Assembly (NCBI RefSeq): GCF_017873095.1
Contig: NZ_JAGGJU010000008.1
Coordinates: forward strand, 186,001-250,000
Length of the DNA stretch: 64,000 bases
Origin: Heterorhizobium halophytocola
GTDB lineage: Bacteria > Pseudomonadota > Alphaproteobacteria > Rhizobiales > Rhizobiaceae
Direction of reading: 5' to 3'
The position numbers and the translations under genes were made by a program. Each line of letters opens with the position of its first letter. Positions within the stretch are counted from its first letter, which is position 1. This document shows, in pieces, positions 56,091 to 64,000 of the stretch. Below the pieces are notes generated by a model. That model did not search any database, was not told the origin of the DNA, and worked only from the letters and a program-made list of their open reading frames with translations.

Positions 56091-57671
56091 ATGAGTGGGG
56101 GCGTAAACGTGATCGGTCTCTTGAATAACATGCGCACCGGCATCAGACCCGTTCTGGCAGTCTGCCTTGCGGTCTCCTCGGTTGCGGGAAGCGCCCTGCC
56201 TTACGATGCGCCGCATCGCCAGGCGGCCGCCGCCGACAACATCATCCGCGTCTCGCAGGCGGGTCCCGGTGCGCATCGCATCGTCAAGCTGGGCCTGAAC
56301 AAGGCGATCGTGGTGGACCTGCCGGCCGACGCCCACGACATTCTGGTCGCCGATCCGACCATGGCCGATGCCGTCACGCGAACCTCGCGGCGCATCTACC
56401 TGTTCGGCAAGTCGGTCGGACAGACCAATGTGTTCATCTTCGGCGGCAATGGCCAGGAACTCGTCACCCTCGACATCGAGATCGAACGCGACGTGTCCAA
56501 TCTCCAGGCCAATCTGGCCCGCTTCATTCCGGAATCGAACATCAAGGTCGAAATCGTCTCGGACAATATCGTGCTCACCGGCACGGTGCGCACACCCCAG
56601 GACGCGGCCCGCGCGGCCAGCCTCGCCGGCGCCTTTCTGAAGGGCGGCGAAGCCACGACCCGCAACCAGACCGCCACCAGTTCGAGCACCAGCGGCGATA
56701 CCGAAGTCGCGATCTACGCCGAAGACCGGCAGACATCCTCGATCGTCAACCTGCTGACCATCGAAGGCGAGGACCAGGTGACGCTGAAGGTCACGGTCGC
56801 CGAAGTCAGCCGCCAGGTGCTCAAGCAGCTCGGCATGAACGGCGCCATCTCCGACGGTACGAACGGCATCGCCTTCAACAATCCGGCCAATCTCGGCAAT
56901 GCGATCGCGACCGGTGCGTCGCGCATTGCAACCGGATCGATCGGTGGCATGAACTTTGCCAGCTATGTCAGCGCGATGGAGCAGGCGGGCGTGATGCGCA
57001 CGCTGGCCGAACCCAGCCTGACGGCAATTTCGGGCGAGCAGGCCAAGTTCTATGTCGGCGGGGAATATCGTCTGGCCGGCCAGCAGGACGTCTCGGACGA
57101 CGATTCCGGCAACACGACCGTCAGCAGAACCGTCTCGACCGTCGATTACGGTGTGGAACTGAACTTCCGCCCCGTGGTCCTGGCACCGGGCCGCATCAGC
57201 CTGAAGATCGAGACCAACGTCTCCGAGCCGACCTATGAAGGCTCGGCGGTCACCGGCAACATCAACCAGCGTCCCGGCATCCCCGGCAACACCTATCTCT
57301 CGATCCGCAAGCGTGAAGCCTCCACCACGGTGGAACTGCCCTCGGGTGGCTCGATCGTGATCGCCGGCCTGATCCAGGACAATATTCGCCAGGCCTATTC
57401 CGGCCTGCCGGGGATCTCGAAGGTGCCGGTCTTCGGCGCGCTGTTCCGCAGCAAGGACTTCATTCGCAACGAGACCGAACTGGTCATCATCGCGACGCCC
57501 TATCTCGTTCGTCCGGTTGCCCGCAACGATCTGCAGCGCCCCGACGACAACTTCAACCCGACAAACGATGCCGCAGGCTTCTTCCTCAATCGCGTCAACA
57601 AGGTCTATGGCCGCCGCGAGAACCAGGCAGTGGGCCAGTACCAGGGCGCCGTCGGATTTATCTACAAGTGA
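56091..57671 (+). CDS. cpaC: CpaC secretin of the Tad pilus
   Basis: 526 aa. Signal region about residues 20-36, pilus N-terminal domain (HRIVKLGLNKAIVVDLP, residues about 60-130), a BON-like part, and the secretin domain (TVSTVDYGVELNFRPVV, SGGSIVIAGLIQDN, PVFGALFRS) ending about residue 470. It forms the outer-membrane pore. It starts one base after cpaB. Confidence 0.94.
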   Translation: MSGGVNVIGLLNNMRTGIRPVLAVCLAVSSVAGSALPYDAPHRQAAAADNIIRVSQAGPGAHRIVKLGLNKAIVVDLPADAHDILVADPTMADAVTRTSRRIYLFGKSVGQTNVFIFGGNGQELVTLDIEIERDVSNLQANLARFIPESNIKVEIVSDNIVLTGTVRTPQDAARAASLAGAFLKGGEATTRNQTATSSSTSGDTEVAIYAEDRQTSSIVNLLTIEGEDQVTLKVTVAEVSRQVLKQLGMNGAISDGTNGIAFNNPANLGNAIATGASRIATGSIGGMNFASYVSAMEQAGVMRTLAEPSLTAISGEQAKFYVGGEYRLAGQQDVSDDDSGNTTVSRTVSTVDYGVELNFRPVVLAPGRISLKIETNVSEPTYEGSAVTGNINQRPGIPGNTYLSIRKREASTTVELPSGGSIVIAGLIQDNIRQAYSGLPGISKVPVFGALFRSKDFIRNETELVIIATPYLVRPVARNDLQRPDDNFNPTNDAAGFFLNRVNKVYGRRENQAVGQYQGAVGFIYK

Positions 57672-57730
57672 GCGGGGACATCGGGATGCCGAACGCAAAG
57701 ATCGATAGCCGCAGAACGAAGGCAAACATC

Positions 57731-58429
57731 ATGGCTCCGTCACGCTTATTCCTGTCTGGTCCGGTCAAGGGCCGCACGCTGCTGGCCGTCGGCCTGCTCG
57801 CCGCCGCCACCGCGCTGTCCGGCTGCGGCAACATGAACCGCGACGACACGACCACCGGTGCGATCCCGGACGATTACCGCACCCGCCACCCGATCGTGCT
57901 GAACCAGGTCGAACACGCCATCGACCTGCCGATCTCGGGGAGCGACAGCCGGCTGACGGTCGGCATGCGCGATACCATCGGTGGTTTCGCCAGCGCCTAC
58001 AAAAGCGACTCCTCGGCCATCGTCCAGATCATGCTGCCGAGCGGGTCTGCCAACGCCGCCGCCGCCAGGCATCTGAGCAAGGACATTCGCCGCACGCTGA
58101 TCAATGCGGGCGTGCCGTCCGGCCGGATCGTCTTCACCGCCTATCAGGCGGGTGGCTACGGCAATGCCGCACCCGTGCGCCTCAGCTATGTGGCGATGAC
58201 GGCCAGCACGGCGCCTTGCGGCCAGTGGCCGGAGGATCTGGCAAACGACACCTTCCAGAACCGCAACTGGGAGAATTTCGGCTGCTCGACCCAGGCCAAT
58301 CTGGCGGCCCAGATTGCAAATCCGACGGACCTCCTCGGCCCGCGCAAGCCTGCGCCGATCGATGCCGAGCGTCGCGGCAACGTGATCGAAAAGTATCGCA
58401 GCGGCGCCAACACCGCGACCGCCGACTGA
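57731..58429 (+). CDS. cpaD: CpaD pilus lipoprotein
   Basis: 232 aa from the ATG at 57731; in-frame starts at 57686 and 57668 also exist, but this gives a normal lipoprotein signal ending in the lipobox LSGC. The CpaD family sequence (HPIVLNQVEHAIDLPI, VVAYQAGGYGNAAPVRLSYV-like, CGQWPEDL, NFGCSTQANLAAQI) is clear. It is an outer-membrane-associated pilus factor. Confidence 0.9.
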   Translation: MAPSRLFLSGPVKGRTLLAVGLLAAATALSGCGNMNRDDTTTGAIPDDYRTRHPIVLNQVEHAIDLPISGSDSRLTVGMRDTIGGFASAYKSDSSAIVQIMLPSGSANAAAARHLSKDIRRTLINAGVPSGRIVFTAYQAGGYGNAAPVRLSYVAMTASTAPCGQWPEDLANDTFQNRNWENFGCSTQANLAAQIANPTDLLGPRKPAPIDAERRGNVIEKYRSGANTATAD

Positions 58430-58460
58430 TGATGGCCCCGAGCGAAGACAGGAAAAAGTC

Positions 58461-59750
58461 ATGAGTGCGATTGATTACCGGATTGACGGGCATAACGGGC
58501 CGGCAGGCGATGGTCATGCCGCGGGCGACATTGGAGACATCGAGCAGACCCGGCCGCTTCCGCGCATCTCGGTGCATGCCTTCTGCATCAGCGACAATGT
58601 CCAGCGGATGATGGAAAAATGCGGCGTCGACCGGCGCATGGCCAAGGTGAGCCTTCGCATCACCAGCGGCACCATCGAAGCCGCCGCCAACATGTTCGCC
58701 AATGCACCGACGCCGAACCTGATCATTCTGGAGACGGAGACCGAGCCGCGTGCGCTGATGGCCGAGCTGGAGCCGCTGGCCTCGGTCTGCGATCCGTCGA
58801 CGCGCGTCATCCTCATCGGCCGCTACAACGACATCACGCTCTACCGCGACCTGATGCGGCACGGCATTTCCGAATACATGGTGGCACCTGTCACCATGGC
58901 CGAAATTCTGGGCGCGATTTCGACGATCTTCGTCGATCCGGATGCCGAGCCGATCGGTCGCACCATCGCCTTCATCGGCGCCAAGGGCGGCGTCGGCTCG
59001 TCGACGATCGCGCATAACTGCGCGTTCTCGGTCTCCAGCCTGTTTGCCACCGAAACCATTCTGGCCGATCTCGACCTGCCCTACGGCACGGCCAATATCG
59101 ACTTCGACCAGGATCCGGCCCAGGGGATCGCCGAGGCGATCTTCTCGCCGGACCGGCTGGACGAGGTCTTCCTGGACCGCCTGCTGTCCAATTGTGCGCA
59201 GAACCTGTCGCTGCTGGCAGCCCCCTCGCTGCTCGACCGTCCCTACGATTTCGAGCCGACGGCCTTCCTGCCGGTGATCGAAGTGCTCCAGCGCAGCGTG
59301 CCGGTCTCCGTGCTCGACGTACCGCATGGCTGGTCGGACTGGACCCGCAAGGTGCTGGCCGAAGTCGACGAGGTGGTGATCAGCTGCGTGCCGGATCTCG
59401 CCAATCTGCGCAATGCCAAGAACATGCTGGACGCGCTGAAGAAGCTTCGGCCGAACGACAAGGCGCCGCATATCATCCTCAACCAGGTCGGCATGCCGAA
59501 GCGGCCCGAGATCGCGCCGGCCGATTTCTGCGAACCCTTGGAAATCGAACCGGTGGCGATCATTCCGTTCGACATCCAGCTGTTCGGCAATGCCGCCAAT
59601 AGCGGCCGGATGATCTCGGAAATGGATGCCAAGTCGCCGACTTCGGAAACCTTTGCCCAGCTGGCGCACCTGATAACCGGCCGCGCCACGGTGAAGAAGC
59701 CGAAAAAGGCCGGACTGGGCGCGATGCTCGGAATGCTCGGCCGCAAGTGA
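58461..59750 (+). CDS. cpaE: CpaE/TadZ pilus-localising ATPase-like protein
   Basis: 429 aa. A receiver-like N-terminal domain (about residues 30-150) is followed by a MinD/ParA-type domain with the deviant Walker A AKGGVGSSTIA (about residues 174-184), in which the second Lys of the usual motif is Ser, as is common in CpaE. It places the pilus machine at the pole. Confidence 0.94.
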   Translation: MSAIDYRIDGHNGPAGDGHAAGDIGDIEQTRPLPRISVHAFCISDNVQRMMEKCGVDRRMAKVSLRITSGTIEAAANMFANAPTPNLIILETETEPRALMAELEPLASVCDPSTRVILIGRYNDITLYRDLMRHGISEYMVAPVTMAEILGAISTIFVDPDAEPIGRTIAFIGAKGGVGSSTIAHNCAFSVSSLFATETILADLDLPYGTANIDFDQDPAQGIAEAIFSPDRLDEVFLDRLLSNCAQNLSLLAAPSLLDRPYDFEPTAFLPVIEVLQRSVPVSVLDVPHGWSDWTRKVLAEVDEVVISCVPDLANLRNAKNMLDALKKLRPNDKAPHIILNQVGMPKRPEIAPADFCEPLEIEPVAIIPFDIQLFGNAANSGRMISEMDAKSPTSETFAQLAHLITGRATVKKPKKAGLGAMLGMLGRK

Positions 59751-59776
59751 TTCATCGAAATCGATAGGTAGATAAA

Positions 59777-61294
59777 ATGTTTGGCAAGCGCGGTAGCGAC
59801 GGATTTGGGAAAGCCGGTGGCATGGGCGGTGCAGATGCGCCGCCTCCGGTTGCGGCCGCGCCGCAGCCGAAGCCGCAGTCGCCATCCGCCTCCGCCGCGC
59901 CGTCCGCGACGGTCGTCGAAAAGGTCGTGGAGACGCGCCAGCAGGTGACGCCGCCGCCGATGCAGACCCCTGCAGCCGCCGCCCGCCGCCGCCCGGTCCG
60001 CGGCGAGGCCTATTACGACACCAAGAGCCAGGTCTTTTCGGCGCTGATCGACACGATCGATCTGTCGCAGCTGGCCAAGCTCGATGGCGAAAGCGCCCGC
60101 GAAGAAATTCGCGACATCGTCAACGACATCATCACCATCAAGAATTTCGCGATGTCGATCTCCGAGCAGGAGGAACTGCTCGAGGACATCTGCAACGACG
60201 TCCTCGGCTATGGCCCGCTGGAGCCGCTGCTGGCGCGCGACGACATCGCCGACATCATGGTCAACGGCGCCGGCCAGACCTTCATCGAAGTCGGCGGCAA
60301 GACCATCGAATCGGAAATCCGCTTTCGCGACAATGCCCAGCTGCTGTCGATCTGCCAGCGCATCGTCAGCCAGGTCGGCCGCCGCGTCGATGAATCCTCG
60401 CCGATCTGCGACGCGCGTCTTCCCGACGGCTCGCGTGTCAACGTCATTGCCCCGCCGCTGTCGATCGACGGCCCGGCGCTCACCATTCGTAAGTTCAAGA
60501 AGGACAAGCTCAATCTCGACCAGCTGGTCAAGTTCGGCGCGATCACGCCCGAAGGCGCTCAGGTCCTGCAGATCATCGGCCGCGTCCGCTGCAATGTGGT
60601 CATTTCAGGCGGTACCGGCTCGGGTAAGACGACGCTTCTGAACTGCCTCACCGGCTATATCGACCAGGACGAGCGCGTCATCACCTGCGAGGACACGGCC
60701 GAACTGCAGCTGCAGCAGCCGCATGTCGTGCGGCTGGAAACCCGCCCGCCGAACATCGAGGGCGAGGGCGAGATCACCATGCGCGAGCTGGTCAAGAACT
60801 GCCTGCGTATGCGCCCCGAACGCATCATCGTCGGTGAGGTGCGCGGACCGGAGGTCTTCGACCTGTTGCAGGCGATGAACACCGGTCACGACGGCTCGAT
60901 GGGCACGATCCACGCCAACACCCCGCGCGAATGCCTCAGCCGTATGGAATCGATGATCGCCATGGGCGGCTTCTCGCTGCCGGCCAAGACCGTGCGCGAA
61001 ATCATCTCCGGCTCGATCGACGTCATCATCCAGGCCGCGCGTCTGCGCGACGGTTCGCGCCGCATCACCCACATCACCGAGGTGATCGGCATGGAAGGCG
61101 ACGTCATCGTCACCCAGGACCTGATGCGCTACGAGATGGACGGCGAAGACGCCAATGGCAAGATCATCGGCCGGCATCTGTCGACCGGCATCGGCAAGCC
61201 GGCCTTCTGGGACCGCGCCCGCTACTACAACGAGGAGCGCCGGCTGGCGAATGCGCTCGACTCGATGGATCAGACGTCCAGCGGAGGCATGTGA
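59777..61294 (+). CDS. cpaF: CpaF/TadA pilus assembly ATPase
   Basis: 505 aa. A Pro/Ala-rich N-terminal linker (about residues 20-75) precedes the VirB11/PilT-like ATPase with Walker [11 protein letters not shown] (about residue 277) and the His and Asp boxes ([44 protein letters not shown]). It powers assembly of the Flp pilus. Confidence 0.96.
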   Translation: MFGKRGSDGFGKAGGMGGADAPPPVAAAPQPKPQSPSASAAPSATVVEKVVETRQQVTPPPMQTPAAAARRRPVRGEAYYDTKSQVFSALIDTIDLSQLAKLDGESAREEIRDIVNDIITIKNFAMSISEQEELLEDICNDVLGYGPLEPLLARDDIADIMVNGAGQTFIEVGGKTIESEIRFRDNAQLLSICQRIVSQVGRRVDESSPICDARLPDGSRVNVIAPPLSIDGPALTIRKFKKDKLNLDQLVKFGAITPEGAQVLQIIGRVRCNVVISGGTGSGKTTLLNCLTGYIDQDERVITCEDTAELQLQQPHVVRLETRPPNIEGEGEITMRELVKNCLRMRPERIIVGEVRGPEVFDLLQAMNTGHDGSMGTIHANTPRECLSRMESMIAMGGFSLPAKTVREIISGSIDVIIQAARLRDGSRRITHITEVIGMEGDVIVTQDLMRYEMDGEDANGKIIGRHLSTGIGKPAFWDRARYYNEERRLANALDSMDQTSSGGM

Positions 61295-61296
61295 CG

Positions 61297-62304
61297 ATGT
61301 TTGCGATCGATCCGATTGTCCTGGCCATCGTCGCGCTTGCCGCCGTTGCCGCGGGGGCGGTCGCCTACAGCTTTCTGTTCACCCAGATCGAGGTCGAACG
61401 CAAGGTCACCTCGCGCGTCCACCGGGTCAGCGCGGCCGAGACCGATCGCGGCAAGGTCAAGGACGCGCGCGACCGTGTCGCGGAAGTCTCCAAGCGCCGC
61501 AAATCCGTGCAGGATTCGCTGAAGCAGCTTGAGGACAAGCAGAAGGAACGCGACAAGAAGGCGGCGAGCATCAAGGAAAAGCTGGTCCAGGCCGGCCTTT
61601 CGCTCAGCATGGCGAAATTCTACATGATCAGCGCCGGCGCCGGCGTTTTCAGCTTCCTGGGGGCTTTCATCCTCAGCGGCCAGCCGCTGGTCGCGCTCGG
61701 GGCCGCCTTCGTCCTCGGTCTCGGCCTGCCGCGCTGGGTCGTCGGCTTCCTGGTCACGCGCCGCCAGAAGAAGTTTCTCAACGAATTCCCGGTCGCGCTC
61801 GACGTCATGGTCCGCTCGATCAAGTCCGGCCTGCCGCTCAACGACGCACTGCGGCTGATCGCCAACGACTCGCAGGAGCCCGTGAAGGGTGAGTTCCGCC
61901 GCGTCGTCGAATCCCAGCAGCTCGGTTTCTCCGTGCCGGAAGCCTGCACCCGCATGCACAATACCATGCCGCTGCAGGAGGTCAGTTTCTTCTCCATCGT
62001 GATCGCGATCCAGGGCCAGGCGGGCGGCAACCTGTCGGAAGCGCTGGCCAACCTGTCGCGCGTGCTGCGCGACCGCAAGAAGATGCGCTCCAAGGTCTCG
62101 GCCATGTCGATGGAAGCCAAGGCGTCGGCGGCGATCATCGGCGCCCTGCCGTTCATCGTCATGCTGCTCGTCTACCTGACCTCGCCGCAATACATCATGC
62201 TGCTGTTCACCGATCCGCGCGGTCACCTGATCCTGGCGGCGTCCGGCGTCTGGATGTCGATCGGCATCTTCATCATGCGCAAAATGATCAACTTCGACAT
62301 CTGA
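61297..62304 (+). CDS. tadB: TadB pilus platform protein
   Basis: 335 aa from the ATG at 61297, two bases after the cpaF stop. One N-terminal helix, a long basic/acidic coiled-coil-like segment (KQLEDKQKERDKKAASIKEK), and the T2SSF/GspF domain with membrane helices near residues 110-150 and 270-330. It couples the ATPase to the pilus. Confidence 0.94.
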   Translation: MFAIDPIVLAIVALAAVAAGAVAYSFLFTQIEVERKVTSRVHRVSAAETDRGKVKDARDRVAEVSKRRKSVQDSLKQLEDKQKERDKKAASIKEKLVQAGLSLSMAKFYMISAGAGVFSFLGAFILSGQPLVALGAAFVLGLGLPRWVVGFLVTRRQKKFLNEFPVALDVMVRSIKSGLPLNDALRLIANDSQEPVKGEFRRVVESQQLGFSVPEACTRMHNTMPLQEVSFFSIVIAIQGQAGGNLSEALANLSRVLRDRKKMRSKVSAMSMEAKASAAIIGALPFIVMLLVYLTSPQYIMLLFTDPRGHLILAASGVWMSIGIFIMRKMINFDI

Positions 62305-62315
62305 GGAACGAGGGC

Positions 62316-63293
62316 ATGACCAGCGATCTGGCTGCGAGACTGACCGACCCCGCCACGATCATCGCGGTGCTGACCGCGCTTGCCGTGTTCGCGACGATCT
62401 ACACCCTTGTCATTCCCTATTTCGAGAAGGGCGACCTCGACAAGCGGATGAAGGCCGTCTCCACCGAGCGCGACCAGATCCGCGCCCGTGAGCGCGCCAA
62501 GATGAACAGCGAAGGCAAGGCCTCGCTGCGCACCACCAACAACCGCTCGGCCGTCGAGATCGTCGAACGCTTCAACCTGAAGCAGGCGCTGGTCGACGAG
62601 AACACGATGAACAAGCTGCGGGCGGCCGGCTACCGCTCGCAGAACGCGCTGAACTACTTCCTGGTCGCGCGCTTCCTCTTGCCCTTCGTCCTTCTGGTGC
62701 TCACCGGTCTCTGGATCTTCGGCATGGGCGGCCTGGCTGAAAAGCCGTTCGGCATCCGCATCCTGGCCACCGTCGTCGGCGGCTATGTCGGTTTCTATCT
62801 GCCGAACATCTATATCAAGAACCGCATGAACAAGCGGCAGATGTCGATCAAGCGGGCCTGGCCGGATGCGCTCGACCTGATGCTGATCTGCGTCGAATCC
62901 GGCATTTCGATCGAGGCCGCCATGCGGCGTGTCTCCGAGGAGGTGGCGGTACAGTCGCCGGAACTGGCCGAAGAAATGGTGCTGACCACAGCCGAGCTCT
63001 CCTTCCTGCCGGATCGCCGCCAGGCGCTGGAAAACCTTGGCAACCGCACCCAGCTCGAAACCGTCCGCAACGCCGTGCAGGCGCTGATCCAGGCGGAACG
63101 CTACGGCACGCCGATCTCGCAGGCGCTGCGGGTGCTTGCCCAGGAAGGCCGCGACGAGCGGATGAACGAGGCCGAAAAGAAGGCCGCCGCCCTGCCGCCG
63201 AAGCTGACCGTGCCGATGATCCTGTTCTTCCTGCCGGTCCTCATCGCCGTCATCCTCGGCCCCGCCGGCATCCAGATCGCCGACCGCTTCTAG
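62316..63293 (+). CDS. tadC: TadC pilus platform protein
   Basis: 325 aa. An N-terminal helix (about residues 12-32), a soluble middle, paired helices near residues 110-160, and the GspF-type domain (DALDLMLICVESGISIEAAMRRV, RYGTPISQALRVLAQEGRDERM). It ends the visible cpa operon; tadD is not found in the window on this strand. Confidence 0.94.
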   Translation: MTSDLAARLTDPATIIAVLTALAVFATIYTLVIPYFEKGDLDKRMKAVSTERDQIRARERAKMNSEGKASLRTTNNRSAVEIVERFNLKQALVDENTMNKLRAAGYRSQNALNYFLVARFLLPFVLLVLTGLWIFGMGGLAEKPFGIRILATVVGGYVGFYLPNIYIKNRMNKRQMSIKRAWPDALDLMLICVESGISIEAAMRRVSEEVAVQSPELAEEMVLTTAELSFLPDRRQALENLGNRTQLETVRNAVQALIQAERYGTPISQALRVLAQEGRDERMNEAEKKAAALPPKLTVPMILFFLPVLIAVILGPAGIQIADRF

Positions 63294-63297
63294 CCCA

Positions 63298-63395
63298 ACG
63301 CCGCGCCGCCCGCAAAACCCAAGACCCCGCCCCGTCGCTCCGCTCCGACCCTCCCCACAAGGGGGAGGGTTGCGTCGTGCCAGCCGCGGGGCCAT
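63298..63395. repeat. rhizobial-type palindromic intergenic repeat
   Basis: CCCTCCCC, ACAA, then GGGGGAGGG (63349-63369) form a hairpin in a GC-rich mosaic (CGTCGCTCCGCTCCGACC before it, GCGTCGTGCCAGCCGC after it). It belongs to the same style of intergenic repeat as 8255-8474 but is shorter and less nested. It begins just after the tadC stop. Confidence 0.6.
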
Positions 63396-64000
63396 GCCAC
63401 ACGCCACGACGACGGGGAAAATCAAAACCGAAAAACCTCGGTGGCAGCGATTTTTCCTCGCTCTCCGCTCGCTGCCCGGATCGTCTCACGGCAAGCCTGG
63501 AAAAGAGCCATGCCGCGCTCGTTCGCTGTCAGCGCAGGCGACTGCGTTTGATGCTGGAAATTTCGCAAAAACTGGACGTTAGCGGTTCATCTATCTTTAC
63601 CGCATTTGCCGGCGGTCTCACCGCCCGCCACACTTTCCTCCTCCCCGCACGCCGCCAAAACCTGGCCCCAATCCTCGCATCCGCCGCGCCCCACCAACCC
63701 GGCCCCCACAAAAAAATCCCGCCCCATTTTCCCCACCCTCCGACCCCGTGCCACACTCCTCCCGTCCCGCCCTCGGATACACCGGTGAACGTCGCCGGCG
63801 AGGTGGGGCCGGTGCCCTGGAGGCGTGGTCGATGACGTGGACCGCGATGCCAGGGGCCGCGTGTTGACGGATCTCCCTCTCGCCTGACTGCAGGCGGGGC
63901 GTGCCTGTGGGGCACACATGACATGACCGGTGACTGTCGGGGTTTCCCGGCTTTCGCGGTGCCGGACCTGACACGTCCCAAGGGGGTAGCGCCCCGATGA
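63396..64000. other. region without a convincing gene, strongly C-rich in part
   Basis: All three minus frames are open for long stretches, but none shows a recognised domain, and their starts and composition look like chance. From about 63620 to 63775 the plus strand is rich in C and poor in G, giving low-complexity translations. Near 63800-63980 one frame reads EREIRQHAAPGIAVHVIDHA, which might be a remnant of a repeat or a gene entering from the right. Confidence 0.4.

Noticed and set aside
63377..63981. Overlapping open frames of 110-152 aa at the window end
   Set aside because: Low-complexity Pro/Gly/Arg translations in several frames at once, no ribosome sites, no domains.
1..64000. 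CRISPR arrays, insertion sequences, prophage genes
   Set aside because: None seen: no regular short repeats with spacers, no transposase or phage structural genes, no direct-repeat-flanked integrase.

Overview
The window looks like chromosomal DNA of a Rhizobiales bacterium, most likely Rhizobiaceae (Rhizobium, Agrobacterium, Ensifer or Ciceribacter type). This rests on high GC, the rhizobial order of the C-P lyase genes, a RIME-like mosaic repeat, a YejABEF importer, a BMP-type nucleoside importer beside salvage genes, and an alphaproteobacterial cpa/tad pilus locus. I cannot name the species. There is no phage, insertion sequence, CRISPR array or rRNA.

Layout. (1) 1-12.6 kb: a carbon-phosphorus lyase locus read leftward, phnG-H-I-J-K-L, hexapeptide transferase, phnC-D-E-E, a DUF1045 2H phosphoesterase and phnM (cut by the window edge). 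The repressor gene phnF diverges from it. The phnF-phnG gap holds a strong Pho box and a long palindrome that is the likely PhnF operator. (2) 12.6-18.6 kb: leftward housekeeping genes: MsbA-like exporter-dapB-gpmA, glk, mgsA, mepA. (3) 18.7-25.4 kb: yejA-B-E-F peptide importer with a PIN toxin/antitoxin pair wedged between yejE and yejF. (4) 25.4-30 kb: ghrA-like reductase, small membrane protein, pncB, CoxG-like protein, YigZ/IMPACT protein and a 53-aa acidic protein. (5) 30-39 kb: two leftward molybdenum hydroxylase operons: a Tat-exported enzyme with a three-haem cytochrome c, and a PaoABC-like FAD enzyme, with a divergent TetR regulator and a palindromic operator. (6) 39.1 kb: tRNA-Ser(GGA). 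(7) 40-52 kb: nucleoside uptake and breakdown: BMP lipid-anchored-or-periplasmic binding protein, ATPase, two permeases, cdd, punA, deoC, deoA rightward, and deoB-add-upp leftward. Between them lie a phosphatase-like protein lacking its catalytic cysteine and a retropepsin-like protease. (8) 52-63.3 kb: Tad/Flp pilus: two TadE/G-like minor pilins and a lone pilus N-terminal-domain protein leftward, then flp and cpaA-B-C-D-E-F-tadB-tadC rightward. (9) 63.3-64 kb: repeat-rich sequence without a convincing gene.

How parts work together. The Phn importer brings in phosphonates under phosphate starvation. PhnG-L install and cleave the C-P bond, and PhnM plus (by inference) the DUF1045 protein finish the ribose-phosphate steps. 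The nucleoside island imports nucleosides and feeds ribose and deoxyribose phosphates to central metabolism while salvaging bases. The Tad locus contains pilin, peptidase, secretin, ATPase and platform proteins for a near-complete Flp pilus.

Most novel-looking points: a 30-aa membrane peptide encoded antisense between phnI and phnJ; the toxin/antitoxin pair translationally coupled inside yejABEF; the Cys-to-Arg phosphatase-like protein; and the layered Pho box plus PhnF operator. All function calls are from reading the sequence; no database search was run.
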